From Streptomyces triticagri (GTDB taxonomy: Bacteria; Actinomycetota; Actinomycetes; Streptomycetales; Streptomycetaceae), in the NCBI RefSeq assembly GCF_003429565.1, contig NZ_QUAK01000233.1, positions 1-49,323 of the forward strand: 49,323 nucleotides of DNA, in the 5' to 3' direction. Below, one piece after another: positions 1 through 7,348 of this stretch. The stretch's first letter is position 1. Each line of letters starts with the position of its first letter. The notes under the pieces were generated by a model. That model was given only the letters and a program-made list of their open reading frames with translations. It was not told the origin of the DNA and ran no database searches. Made by a program: the position numbers and the translations under genes.

Positions 1-466
1 CCGTCTCGGCCCCGGCGCCGCTGCCGTCCGCCACCCCCTCCGCGAGCCGCCGCGCAAAGCGGTCGAGCAGGCGGCGGGCCGCGGAGGCCACGGCCGCGGG
101 CTCGAACTCCGCGGCCCGGCCCTGCGCCTTCGCGGTGCCCGAGAACGCCATCGTCGTACCGCCGTCGGCCGGCAACAGCCTTATCGTCAGGGAGAGTCGG
201 ACCCCACCGGAGCCGCGCGCCTCGGTGCCTTCGCCGTCCACGGAGAAGGCCGGCTCCGCGCCACCCGTGCGCTCCGTGACCCGCAGCGCCCCGCGGTACG
301 TGATGCTGTGGCCCGCGATACGGACCTTGAGCCGGCCGGCGACCGGCTCGGCCCCCTCACGTGCCTCACGCTGCAGACCGGGCACACTGCGCGCGACGCG
401 CGACGCGTCCCCCAGGGCCGCACGGACGGGCTCGGGCAACACCGGAACGAACACCTCATGCTCCAT
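1..466 (-). CDS. SRPBCC / CoxG-like protein, partial (runs off left edge)
   Basis: The frame opens at an ATG (complement of 464-466) and stays open to the first base of the window, giving at least 155 residues without a stop. The N-terminus (MEHEVFVPVLPEPVRAALGD), followed by alternating strands such as GRLKVRIAGHSITYRG and a helical C-terminal part (AASAARRLLDRFARRLAEG in essence), resembles the SRPBCC or carbon-monoxide-dehydrogenase-subunit-G-like fold, which binds small hydrophobic ligands in a helix-grip cavity. No catalytic residue can be named. It lies 95 bases downstream of the spermidine-synthase-like gene on the same strand and may share its transcript. The stop codon is outside the window. 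Family assignment is by pattern only. Confidence 0.7.
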   Translation of the reverse strand, partial: MEHEVFVPVLPEPVRAALGDASRVARSVPGLQREAREGAEPVAGRLKVRIAGHSITYRGALRVTERTGGAEPAFSVDGEGTEARGSGGVRLSLTIRLLPADGGTTMAFSGTAKAQGRAAEFEPAAVASAARRLLDRFARRLAEGVADGSGAGAET

Positions 467-561
467 GGCAGCCGAGCCTACCCACGGGCGCCCGGCCTGC
501 ACCCCCTCAGACCGGTTTCCGTCGCACCGGCCTCGGCTCCGCGGCGCCCGCTGCCGCGCCC

Positions 562-2196
562 TCACCGCTGCGCGTACCGCGGATGGGTCAGGGTCGACGG
601 TGGGAGGCCGGTGATCCGGCTGCGTTCCGCCAGCCGTGCGCCCTGGTCCAGGGCCGACCGGGTCAGTCCGCGCCGTGGTACGGACGGGTCGAGGCCGAGG
701 GCGGGCCGGGTGCGCCCGGCGAGCAGGAAGCCCCAGTCACGGGGCGTACGCACGGAGGCGGACGAGCGGTCGGGACCGCCACCGAACCCGGCGGGCCGGC
801 CGAACGCGCAGTACGCCGTGGTGCGCAGCCCGGCCGCCCGCACTCCCGCATCCACGGTCCAGAACGCGCGCCGCCAGTCGTCGCCCGTGGGCCCCGCATG
901 CACCGCGAGCCGACCGCCGTCGGCAAGGAGTCTCGCCGCGAGCCCGAAGAATTCCTGCGAGTAGAGCTTGGAGCTGGCCGTGATGCCCGGATCCGGCAGA
1001 TCGGAGACGACCACGTCGTACGTGCCGCGGGCGGAGCGCAGCCAGTCGAAGGCGTCGGCCTGGGTGACACGGACCCGGGAATCGTGCAGCGACCGCCGGT
1101 TGAGGGCCGCCAACTCCGGGTCCGTACGCGCCAGTTCGATCACCTCGCGGTCGAGTTCGACGACGTCCACACGGCGTACGCCCGGGTGTCGCAGGACCTC
1201 GCGGGCCGCAAGACCGTCACCGCCGCCGAGGACGAGCACGCGCGCGTGCGGGCCGTTCATCGCCGGGTGCACCAGGGCCTCGTGGTACCGGAACTCGCCC
1301 TCGCCACTGACCCGGAGCCGGCCGTCGAGATACAGATTGAGCGGCGAGCCCGCGCTGCCGGTGAGGACGATCTCCTGCACGTCGCTCTGCACGGCGATCC
1401 GCACCTCGTCCCCGTAGAGGGCATTGCGCGCACTGCGCTCGAAGTCGTCGACCAGGACGGCCGCGGAGGCGAGGACGGCGAGGACCAGGAGCGAGGCGAC
1501 GAGCAGCAGACGCCGGGACCGCCCGGTCAGATCCCGCCCGAAGAGGCCGAGGACCAGCCCGCTGCCCGCCACCACATTGACCGCGCCGGTCACCAGGGCT
1601 CCGGTCAACTGCCCGAACAGCGGCAGCATCAGGAACGGGAAGGCGAGCCCGCCGACCAGGCCGCCCACATAGTCCGCGGCGAAGAGGTCGGCGACCGCGC
1701 CGCCCGCGTCCTGCCGTCTGATCCGCTGGATCAGGGTCATCAGGAGCGGCACCTCGGCGCCGATCAGCACCCCGACTGCCAGCGAGAACGCGATCAGGAG
1801 CAGCCTCGTGTGACCGCCCCAGACGAACCCGGCGTACAGCGCGAGCGCACTGCTCCCGCCGATCAGCGCGAGCGCCACCTCGATCGCCCCGAACCCGGCG
1901 GCGGCGTGTCCGCGCAGCCGCTTGGCGAGCAGCGAGCCGACCCCCATGGCGAACACCATGAGGGAGAGCACGATCGACGCCTGGGTGACCGAGTCCCCGA
2001 TCAAGTACGAGGCGAGTGCGACCAGTTCGAGTTCGTACACCAGGCCGCAGGCCGCGCAGACGAACACGCCGAGCAGGACCAGGAACCGCCCCGTGCGGGC
2101 ACTCACGGGCAGCGCCACGGCAGCCCCCGGCTCCCCGATCCGGGCGGGGGCAGGGGGTTTGAGCTCGGCTCGCGGCGGTTCGATCACGCTCGGCAC
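562..2196 (-). CDS. membrane-anchored spermidine synthase-like (polyamine aminopropyltransferase) protein
   Basis: A 544-residue protein in two parts. Residues about 36-250 hold seven or eight hydrophobic segments (for example LLGVFVCAACGLVYELELVA and the stretch at 131-150). Residues about 255-500 form a class I methyltransferase-like aminopropyltransferase domain, with the nucleotide-binding loop VLGGGDGLAARE near 322-333, an acidic VVELDREV at 345-352 and the conserved VVVSDLPDP near 396-404. The family transfers aminopropyl groups from decarboxylated S-adenosylmethionine to polyamines; the membrane-fused branch is common in actinobacteria and its true substrate is uncertain. It starts 63 bases after the DUF2617 gene and is probably cotranscribed with it. 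Confidence 0.88.
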   Translation of the reverse strand: MPSVIEPPRAELKPPAPARIGEPGAAVALPVSARTGRFLVLLGVFVCAACGLVYELELVALASYLIGDSVTQASIVLSLMVFAMGVGSLLAKRLRGHAAAGFGAIEVALALIGGSSALALYAGFVWGGHTRLLLIAFSLAVGVLIGAEVPLLMTLIQRIRRQDAGGAVADLFAADYVGGLVGGLAFPFLMLPLFGQLTGALVTGAVNVVAGSGLVLGLFGRDLTGRSRRLLLVASLLVLAVLASAAVLVDDFERSARNALYGDEVRIAVQSDVQEIVLTGSAGSPLNLYLDGRLRVSGEGEFRYHEALVHPAMNGPHARVLVLGGGDGLAAREVLRHPGVRRVDVVELDREVIELARTDPELAALNRRSLHDSRVRVTQADAFDWLRSARGTYDVVVSDLPDPGITASSKLYSQEFFGLAARLLADGGRLAVHAGPTGDDWRRAFWTVDAGVRAAGLRTTAYCAFGRPAGFGGGPDRSSASVRTPRDWGFLLAGRTRPALGLDPSVPRRGLTRSALDQGARLAERSRITGLPPSTLTHPRYAQR

Positions 2197-2259
2197 GCTA
2201 CGTCACCCCTGTTGTACAAAGGGTCACCCACAGGAGTGCAACTGAGGCATCGCGCGCGG

Positions 2260-2778
2260 TCAGGCCGGCGCGGGCTGGCGCACGCCGACCCGGGTCCGGG
2301 TCGAGACGAGCTGGCCCTCCTGCGGGTACGCATGCCAGGTGCGCCAGAGCACCTGCCCCTCGATCCGCTGGGCGAGCAGCGCGGTGAACGCGTACGGACT
2401 GCCGGGGAAGACTCCCACGATCCCGTTGGGATGGTCGGCGACCAGCGCGATCAACTCCTGGGCGCGACCCGCGAACGCGGCCGCCGACAGGGTCTCGACG
2501 CGCGCCGCGAACTCGTACTCGCTCTCCCCGACCCGCTTGGCCACCCCGAGCGGCAGCGGAGTGCTGCTGCCGGGGATGCAGGCGACCGTCTCCGAGCAGA
2601 TGCCCTGGTCCTGGTCGAGCAGGACCTGATGGGAGGCGCCGAGGAGCCTCAACTGGATGACGGCTCCCGACAGTTGGAGATCGAGCACGGCGAGCGCGGG
2701 CAGCGGCTCGCGGCCGAGCGCCCACGCGAGATCGTCCGCACGCGTATCGGTGTAAGAGGTCCTGAGGGTCGTGAGCAT
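2260..2778 (-). CDS. DUF2617 family protein
   Basis: A 172-residue soluble protein beginning MLTTLRTSYTDTRADDLAWA. I chose the ATG at 2778 because GGAG lies about nine bases upstream; the upstream TTG would place that GGAG inside the gene. Phrases such as LGASHQVLLDQD, SEYEFAARVETL and GIVGVFPGSPYAFTAL match the pattern I know for DUF2617, a family of unknown function in actinobacteria that usually neighbours a spermidine-synthase-like gene, as here. No membrane segment, signal peptide or catalytic motif is apparent. It is the first gene of a likely DUF2617-synthase-SRPBCC unit. Confidence 0.8.
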   Translation of the reverse strand: MLTTLRTSYTDTRADDLAWALGREPLPALAVLDLQLSGAVIQLRLLGASHQVLLDQDQGICSETVACIPGSSTPLPLGVAKRVGESEYEFAARVETLSAAAFAGRAQELIALVADHPNGIVGVFPGSPYAFTALLAQRIEGQVLWRTWHAYPQEGQLVSTRTRVGVRQPAPA

Positions 2779-3057
2779 GGGTCGGCTCCGCAAGGATCAC
2801 GCAGTGAAAGTTGAGCCGGTCCGACCTGGTGGGACCGGAACGAGCTCCGGGGCCAGGGGGTCGCCGGCTGTCCGCCCGCGATTCGTCCGAGGGCTGCGTT
2901 GACGGATAGAGCGAATCATGAACGGGTCCGTTGACACAGCGCTTTTACCCAATTACTCAGAGTTTCCATCCCCAGGGTGCTGCACAGTTCAGGTGTTCTC
3001 CACCCTTCAACCATGCCCCCGGCAAAGGCCGTTCGCGGCGCGCCCGGGGTGCGGGAT

Positions 3058-3405
3058 TCAGCCACCGCCGCCGCAGCCGCCCCCACCACCGCCTCCGCAG
3101 CCACCTCCACCGCACGAGGAGCCGCCACCGCACGAGGACCCGCCACCGCACGAGGACCCGCCGCCGCAGGACGAGTCGCCGGAGCCGCCGTCGGATCCGG
3201 CGACGTATCCCCCACCGGCGGCGCCTCCGGCCGCCCAGCTGCTGTTCCTGTTGCGGGCCCACCGGTCACCGCCGCCGGCCGCCGCGCGCCGTCGTTTGTC
3301 CTTGTGGACGGCCGCCCAGGCGACCAGCGCGATCGCCGCCATCAGTACGAGGGTCACGATGAGCGCCCCCGGATTGCCGTTCGTGTCGGTCGCCGCGTTG
3401 AACAT
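3058..3405 (-). CDS. small membrane protein with Gly/Cys/Ser-rich repeat tail
   Basis: A 115-residue protein starting MFNAATDTNGNPGALI, with GGGGGAAGG just upstream of the ATG at 3405. One membrane helix (GALIVTLVLMAAIALVAWAAV, about residues 11-31) is followed by a basic stop-transfer stretch (HKDKRRR), a linker and a tail in which the unit SSCGGG recurs four times before ending in runs of glycine broken by cysteines. The repeat is visible in the DNA as imperfect 18-base units near 3105-3175. The likely topology is N-out, C-in. Function is unknown. It is the third of three similar neighbours (see 3440-3640 and 3778-4029). Confidence 0.68.
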   Translation of the reverse strand: MFNAATDTNGNPGALIVTLVLMAAIALVAWAAVHKDKRRRAAAGGGDRWARNRNSSWAAGGAAGGGYVAGSDGGSGDSSCGGGSSCGGGSSCGGGSSCGGGGCGGGGGGGCGGGG

Positions 3406-3439
3406 GCCTTCCCCCTGGATCCGCGTGCGTGAAGAAACG

Positions 3440-3640
3440 TCAGGAACTGCTGCCGCAGGACGAGCCGCCGCCTGCGCCGCCGCCACCGAAGCCGCCACCG
3501 CTGCCCCAGCCGCCACTGCCCCTGTTCCGGCTGCGGCGCGACTGCGAGCCCGAGCGGCCGCCGGTCACGAGGGCGCCGACGAGCACCACGGCCACCACGA
3601 TGATCACGATGCCGGCGATGAAGATCCCGCCACCTGCCAT
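3440..3640 (-). CDS. small membrane protein with Gly/Ser/Cys tail
   Basis: A 66-residue protein starting MAGGGIFIAGIVIIVVAVVL at 3640. A near-perfect GGAGGAAG ribosome-binding site sits just upstream, which makes translation credible despite the composition. The first 28 residues form one hydrophobic helix. They are followed by a basic segment (GGRSGSQSRRSRNRG) and a tail of glycine, tryptophan, serine and one cysteine (AGGGSSCGSSS at the end). It shares architecture with the genes on either side and is the second of three in the same orientation. Function unknown; the tail length differs from its neighbours. Confidence 0.68.
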   Translation of the reverse strand: MAGGGIFIAGIVIIVVAVVLVGALVTGGRSGSQSRRSRNRGSGGWGSGGGFGGGGAGGGSSCGSSS

Positions 3641-3675
3641 GACTTCCTCCTCCGGACGATTACACGGTCCGTGGC

Positions 3676-3714
3676 CGCCTACCCCGTACGGATCGGGCCA
3701 TCGCCTACCCCGTA
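3676..3714. repeat. 13-base direct repeat upstream of the second Gly/Cys gene
   Basis: CGCCTACCCCGTA occurs at 3676-3688 and again at 3702-3714, so the copies start 26 bases apart. Both lie in the 137-base gap between two of the Gly/Cys-tail genes, 35-75 bases upstream of the ATG at 3640. The spacing (between two and three helical turns) and the position suggest a regulator site or duplicated promoter element. No matching site was noticed upstream of the other two genes. Confidence 0.4.
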
Positions 3715-3777
3715 TAGGACGGGCGCAGGTGCAGATTCGGTTCTCCACCCTGCCCGGCCCGCCGCCCGGAGCCGTAC

Positions 3778-4029
3778 TCAGCCTCCCCCGCCACCACAGC
3801 CGCCCCCGCCGCCACAACCCCCGCCACCTCCGCACGAGGACCCGCCCCCGCACCCGGCTCCGCCGCCCGCGCCCCCGCCGCCGGCTCCACCGGCCCAACC
3901 ACTGCGCCGGTTACGGCGGTTGCGGTCCACCTGCCGCGGGTCGTGCCCGGCCATCACCGCCCGGACGACCCCGAACACGACCAGTACGGCCACCACGCCG
4001 AGCACGGCACCGCTTCCGAAGAACTCCAT
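3778..4029 (-). CDS. small membrane protein with Gly/Cys-rich tail
   Basis: An 83-residue protein starting MEFFGSGAVLGVVAVLVVFG at 4029, with GGGGGAAG upstream; an in-frame ATG four codons earlier would bury that site. One membrane helix (about residues 7-26) is followed by HDPRQVDRNRRNRR, a basic and probably cytoplasmic patch, and a tail that is almost all glycine with cysteines in the rhythm GCGGGSSCGGGGGCGGGGGC. It is first of the three related small genes. Glycine-cysteine tails like this are also seen at the ends of larger actinobacterial membrane proteins; what they bind is not established. Confidence 0.68.
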   Translation of the reverse strand: MEFFGSGAVLGVVAVLVVFGVVRAVMAGHDPRQVDRNRRNRRSGWAGGAGGGGAGGGAGCGGGSSCGGGGGCGGGGGCGGGGG

Positions 4030-4141
4030 GGCTTCCCCCATTCCGCCGTATGTCCTCCTGCTGTCCAGTGGAGATCCCCGGCCGCTCCCCGCCCCAAAGC
4101 AGAGTTGAGGAACTCCAGAGGTTCGGCGCAGGATGGCGCCC

Positions 4142-5341
4142 ATGACCTCCACCGAACGCCGCCCGCTCCTGAACCGCCGGCTCGCCGAGTTCGGCACGAC
4201 GATCTTCGCCGAGATGTCGGCGCTCGCCGTGCGCACCGGCGCCATCAACCTCGGCCAGGGCTTCCCCGACACCGACGGTCCCGAGTCGGTGCGCGAGGCG
4301 GCGGTTCGGGCGCTGCGCGACGGCCGCGGCAATCAGTACCCGCCGGGCCCCGGCGTCCCCGAACTGCGCGAGGCGATCGCCGAGCACCAGGCCAAGCGGT
4401 ACGGCCTGACCTACGACCCCGACCGCGAGGTCCTGGTCACGGCCGGCGCGACGGAGGCACTCGCCGCATCGCTCCTCGCGCTCGTGGAGCCCGGCGACGA
4501 GGTCATCGCCCTGGAGCCGTACTACGACTCGTACGCGGCGAGCATCGCCCTGGCCGGCGGCACCCGCGTCCCCGTGACGCTGCGGTCCACCGGCCCCGAC
4601 GACCCGCAGGGCCCCCGCTTCCGGCTCGACCTCGACGAGCTGCGCGACGCCGTCACCGACCGCACCCGGCTGCTGCTCCTCAACACACCGCACAACCCGA
4701 CCGGCACCGTCCTGACCCGCGAGGAACTCGCCGCGATCGCCGAACTGGCCGTGGAGCGCGATCTGTTGGTGGTCACCGACGAGGTCTACGAGCACCTGGT
4801 CTTCGACGGCGAGCACGTGCCCCTCGCCTCGTTCCCCGGCATGCGCGAGCGCACCGTCACCATCTCCTCCGCGGGCAAGACCTTCTCCTTCACCGGCTGG
4901 AAGGTCGGCTGGGTCACCGCGACCCCCGAGCTGGTCAGCGCGGTCCGCTCCGCCAAGCAGTTCCTGACGTTCGTGTCCGCGGGCCCCTTCCAGTACGCCG
5001 TCGCCGAGGCGCTCGCGCTGCCCGACTCGTACTTCCACGAGCTGCGCGAGGACCTGCGCGCCAAGCGCGACCTGCTCGCCGCGGGGCTCGCCGACGCGGG
5101 CTTCGGCGTACACCGCACCCAGGGCACGTACTTCGTCACCACCGACATCCGGCCGCTCGGCGAGAGCGACGGCTTCGCCTTCTGCCGCGACCTGCCCGAG
5201 CGCGCCGGCGTCGTCGCCGTCCCCAACGCCGTCTTCTACGACCACCAGGACGCCGGCGCCCCCTTCGTCCGCTTCGCCTTCTGCAAACGCGAATCCGTCC
5301 TCACGGAGGCGGTGGCCCGCCTCGGCACCGCCCTGGGCTGA
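4142..5341 (+). CDS. pyridoxal-phosphate aminotransferase, class I/II
   Basis: A fold-type I aminotransferase of 399 residues from the ATG at 4142; an in-frame ATG at 4133 is possible, but AGGA at 4130-4133 fits the later start. Visible family features are INLGQGFPD near the N-terminus, NTPHNPTGTV with the asparagine that contacts the cofactor, VVTDEVYEHLVF with the PLP-binding Asp and Tyr, the Schiff-base lysine in SSAGKTFSFTGWKVGW (about Lys246), and a C-terminal arginine in FVRFAFC. The sequence is closest in style to kynurenine/methionine aminotransferases and to succinyldiaminopimelate aminotransferase DapC, which cannot be separated by eye. Its stop is 12 bases from the stop of the convergent Uma2 gene. 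Confidence 0.88.
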   Translation: MTSTERRPLLNRRLAEFGTTIFAEMSALAVRTGAINLGQGFPDTDGPESVREAAVRALRDGRGNQYPPGPGVPELREAIAEHQAKRYGLTYDPDREVLVTAGATEALAASLLALVEPGDEVIALEPYYDSYAASIALAGGTRVPVTLRSTGPDDPQGPRFRLDLDELRDAVTDRTRLLLLNTPHNPTGTVLTREELAAIAELAVERDLLVVTDEVYEHLVFDGEHVPLASFPGMRERTVTISSAGKTFSFTGWKVGWVTATPELVSAVRSAKQFLTFVSAGPFQYAVAEALALPDSYFHELREDLRAKRDLLAAGLADAGFGVHRTQGTYFVTTDIRPLGESDGFAFCRDLPERAGVVAVPNAVFYDHQDAGAPFVRFAFCKRESVLTEAVARLGTALG

Positions 5342-5353
5342 CGGGAGCAGGAA

Positions 5354-5899
5354 TCAGTCGCCGTCGTCCGGGAGAGGGAGTTCGTCGAGATCGAGAGTAA
5401 AAGTGCGGCCGTCGGCCAGCGCAATGGGCAGCTTTCCCGTGCCGTACTTGTGCGTGTGCGCCGAAATGTAACCGGTGCCGGTCGGAGTGGTGTGCAGTAC
5501 GACCTCACCGGCGTAGGGGTCCACGATCAGGTAGACGGGAATGCCGTACCTCCCGTACTTGGCCGTGCAGTCGTCGTAGTCCTTGCGCGCGGACGAGGCG
5601 GAGACGACCTCTGAGATCAGCAGGACGTCCTCGAAGCTGTACCGCTTGCCCTCCCGGCGGGCGTCCTCACGAAGAATGGCGAGATCGGGAGCGGAGTTTT
5701 CATCGGCCGGGAAGTCGATGTACACGTCGGAAGTGACCTTCGCGTGACGGCCCAGGGCAGCGGCGGAATCGATCTGCAGAGACCGGATCGTGCTCGAGTG
5801 CTCCTCACTCTGAGGCGTCATGATCACCTTTCCGTCGGCACCGAACAGGACGGTGTACCCCGCGGGGAATTCGGTGTGCACGATCGCGTCGACGCTCAT
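5354..5899 (-). CDS. Uma2 family endonuclease-like protein (DUF820)
   Basis: A 181-residue protein with the restriction-endonuclease-like core of the Uma2/DUF820 family. A strand with VYIDFPADENSAPDLAIL supplies the conserved acidic residues (PDLAIL), followed by VLLISEVVSASSARKDY, which matches the family's EV-x-S-x-S-x-x-D segment, and YGIPVYLIVDPYAGEVV, a family signature. These proteins occur in large numbers in Streptomyces and cyanobacteria. A nuclease activity is inferred from the fold and has not generally been shown. The gene is read in the same direction as the Phd-like gene 94 bases upstream. Confidence 0.85.
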   Translation of the reverse strand: MSVDAIVHTEFPAGYTVLFGADGKVIMTPQSEEHSSTIRSLQIDSAAALGRHAKVTSDVYIDFPADENSAPDLAILREDARREGKRYSFEDVLLISEVVSASSARKDYDDCTAKYGRYGIPVYLIVDPYAGEVVLHTTPTGTGYISAHTHKYGTGKLPIALADGRTFTLDLDELPLPDDGD

Positions 5900-5993
5900 G
5901 GGCAGCTCCTTCCCGTGTGTGGCCAGGATACGGCGGGCGAGTCCACATGACCGGTCACGGCGGAGGACCTCGCAGCCCCTGGCGCCTTCGGGC

Positions 5994-6479
5994 TCACCCC
6001 CGCACCCCGACCGGGCCGAGAGAGACGTCGTCGAGCGGACGCTGCGACTCCGTCAGTTGGTCGGGGTCCGCGTTGATACGGGCCGTGGCTCGCCAAGACA
6101 CGATCACCCGGTGCACGGCTTCGCCCGCATCCAGTTCAGCCGCATCGGACAGCGCTTCGAGCAACTCGACGGTGAAGGCCCGGACCTCCTCCGCACCGAG
6201 ATGCCGCACCCAGGGGAACACCTCGGGCAGCGCGAGCAGCAGCGAATTGGCCCCCTCGTCCTGCTTCATCAGCGCGAGAAAGAGCCGCGAGGCGGTGGTC
6301 AGATTCTCCTCGGCGTGCTCCGCGCGCGCGGCCGTCGTCAGCACCATGTCGGGCGCATCCCGATGCGTGACACGGAGACGCCCCAGAGCAGCAGCTCTCG
6401 CCGCGACCCCTTTGGGGTTGCGCGAGAGGTCGGTGAACGAAACGGACTCGGTCTCGACTTCCAGATGCGCGGCTACCAT
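5994..6479 (-). CDS. Phd/prevent-host-death-like antitoxin-type protein
   Basis: A 161-residue protein. Its N-terminal third (TESVSFTDLSRNPKGVAARA, then GRLRVTHRDAPDMVLTTAAR) has the shape of Phd/YefM antitoxins: a short strand, a helix carrying N-P-x-x-V/A, then R-x-x-x-x-R-D-x-x-x-M-V-L. The rest (about residues 55-161) is helical and longer than a classical 80-residue antitoxin. No RelE-, Doc- or PIN-like toxin gene is adjacent; the next gene on the strand is the Uma2 protein. It may bind DNA and autoregulate, or act as an orphan antitoxin. The call is by pattern and moderately sure. Confidence 0.62.
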   Translation of the reverse strand: MVAAHLEVETESVSFTDLSRNPKGVAARAAALGRLRVTHRDAPDMVLTTAARAEHAEENLTTASRLFLALMKQDEGANSLLLALPEVFPWVRHLGAEEVRAFTVELLEALSDAAELDAGEAVHRVIVSWRATARINADPDQLTESQRPLDDVSLGPVGVRG

Positions 6480-6561
6480 GAATCAGAGGTTACTCAGAAC
6501 GTAATCTGAGAGCAAGCCGCTTCCTGGTACTCGGCACAGAGTCCGCGTCGCCGCACGACAA

Positions 6562-6611
6562 GAGCCCGGCACCGTCCCGCCACCCGTGGGGTGGTCGGTG
6601 GTGCCGGGCTC
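6562..6611 (-). terminator. rho-independent-type hairpin after the YbjN gene
   Basis: A perfect 12-base inverted repeat, GAGCCCGGCACC (6562-6573) and GGTGCCGGGCTC (6600-6611), with a smaller nested stem (CCACCC/GGGTGG) in the loop. It begins about 23 bases beyond the stop of the YbjN gene, as expected of an actinobacterial terminator without a U-tract. Confidence 0.7.
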
Positions 6612-6633
6612 CGTTCGGGGCCGTGCGGCAGGG

Positions 6634-7188
6634 TCAGCCCGCGTCCTCGTCGCCCGGCTTCTCCGCCGAGTCGACCTCCTCGACGAGGCCGAGGTGCTCG
6701 ACCAGCCAGCGGTCGAACTCGATCGCCGCGCGCACCCAGCTGACCGTCGAGGACACGAAGTGCTCGAGGCTGACGCCGGTGCCGATGAGCATCTGCGCCT
6801 CACCGATCACGCGGACGGTCGTCGGGCCGCCCTCCTCCTCGTGGGTGTGGCTGTAGACCTTGGGCCACAGGGTGCGGCGGTTCCAGTCGTCGATCGCGTC
6901 GAGGATCTGCGGCTTGGACTCGATGGCGTGCGGCCGGTCGTAGAACGTACGGACCGAGAAGACCTGCTGGTCGCCCTCGCCACGGAACATGAAGTACGTA
7001 CGGAAGTTCTCCCACGGCGCCGCGAGGTCGCCCTCGTCGTCGACGACGTGCTTGAGCTCCATCTGGTCCAGGAGCTGCTTGACCAGGTCCTGGTCGGGCA
7101 CGATCGGGCCCGCCGGTGCGTCGCCGCCCTGCTGCGGCTCGGGCTGCTGGCCCCCGAAGTTCGGAATCGAGGACGGGTCGATAGTCAT
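6634..7188 (-). CDS. YbjN domain-containing protein
   Basis: A 184-residue acidic soluble protein. The ATG at 7188 (MTIDPSSIPNFGGQQPEPQQ) is preceded by GGAG with eight-base spacing, so the longer frame beginning upstream is unlikely. After a disordered Pro/Gln/Gly-rich leader of about 35 residues comes a YbjN-type domain: LLDQMELKHVVDDEGDL, WENFRTYFMFRGEGDQQVFS, then DAIDDWNRRTLWPKV and a C-terminal helix with EFDRWLVEHLGL. YbjN resembles type III secretion chaperones in fold; its role in Streptomyces is unknown. It lies downstream of clpB on the same strand, but two hairpins separate the units. Confidence 0.85.
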   Translation of the reverse strand: MTIDPSSIPNFGGQQPEPQQGGDAPAGPIVPDQDLVKQLLDQMELKHVVDDEGDLAAPWENFRTYFMFRGEGDQQVFSVRTFYDRPHAIESKPQILDAIDDWNRRTLWPKVYSHTHEEEGGPTTVRVIGEAQMLIGTGVSLEHFVSSTVSWVRAAIEFDRWLVEHLGLVEEVDSAEKPGDEDAG

Positions 7189-7297
7189 TCCTGGTACTCC
7201 TGAGTATTGCGCTGAGGTGCTCGGGTCTTCGGACGTATGCAATCTGCTGCTTCGACCCTAGTCGCGATGACCGGGCGCCCGTCCAGTCGCCGGGCGA

Positions 7298-7333
7298 CAG
7301 TCCCGGCCGCGACGGCCTGGATGGCCGGGACTG
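7298..7333 (-). terminator. hairpin terminator after clpB
   Basis: A perfect 11-base inverted repeat, CAGTCCCGGCC (7298-7308) and GGCCGGGACTG (7323-7333), lies 16 bases past the clpB stop and upstream of the YbjN gene. It therefore probably insulates the two transcripts. No U-tract follows, as is common in this GC range. Confidence 0.65.
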
Positions 7334-7348
7334 TGCGCCGGGTACCCC

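Noticed and set aside
361..2814. An 817-residue plus-strand open frame opposite the spermidine-synthase-like gene
   Set aside because: It is antisense to two well-supported genes, rich in Arg/Glu/Gly/Gln without any recognisable motif, and has the composition expected of a shadow frame in GC-rich DNA.
3058..4029. Thiazole/oxazole-modified microcin-type precursors
   Set aside because: The Gly/Cys/Ser tails resemble microcin B17 in composition, but the proteins have a membrane helix in place of a leader and no cyclodehydratase or dehydrogenase gene is in the window.
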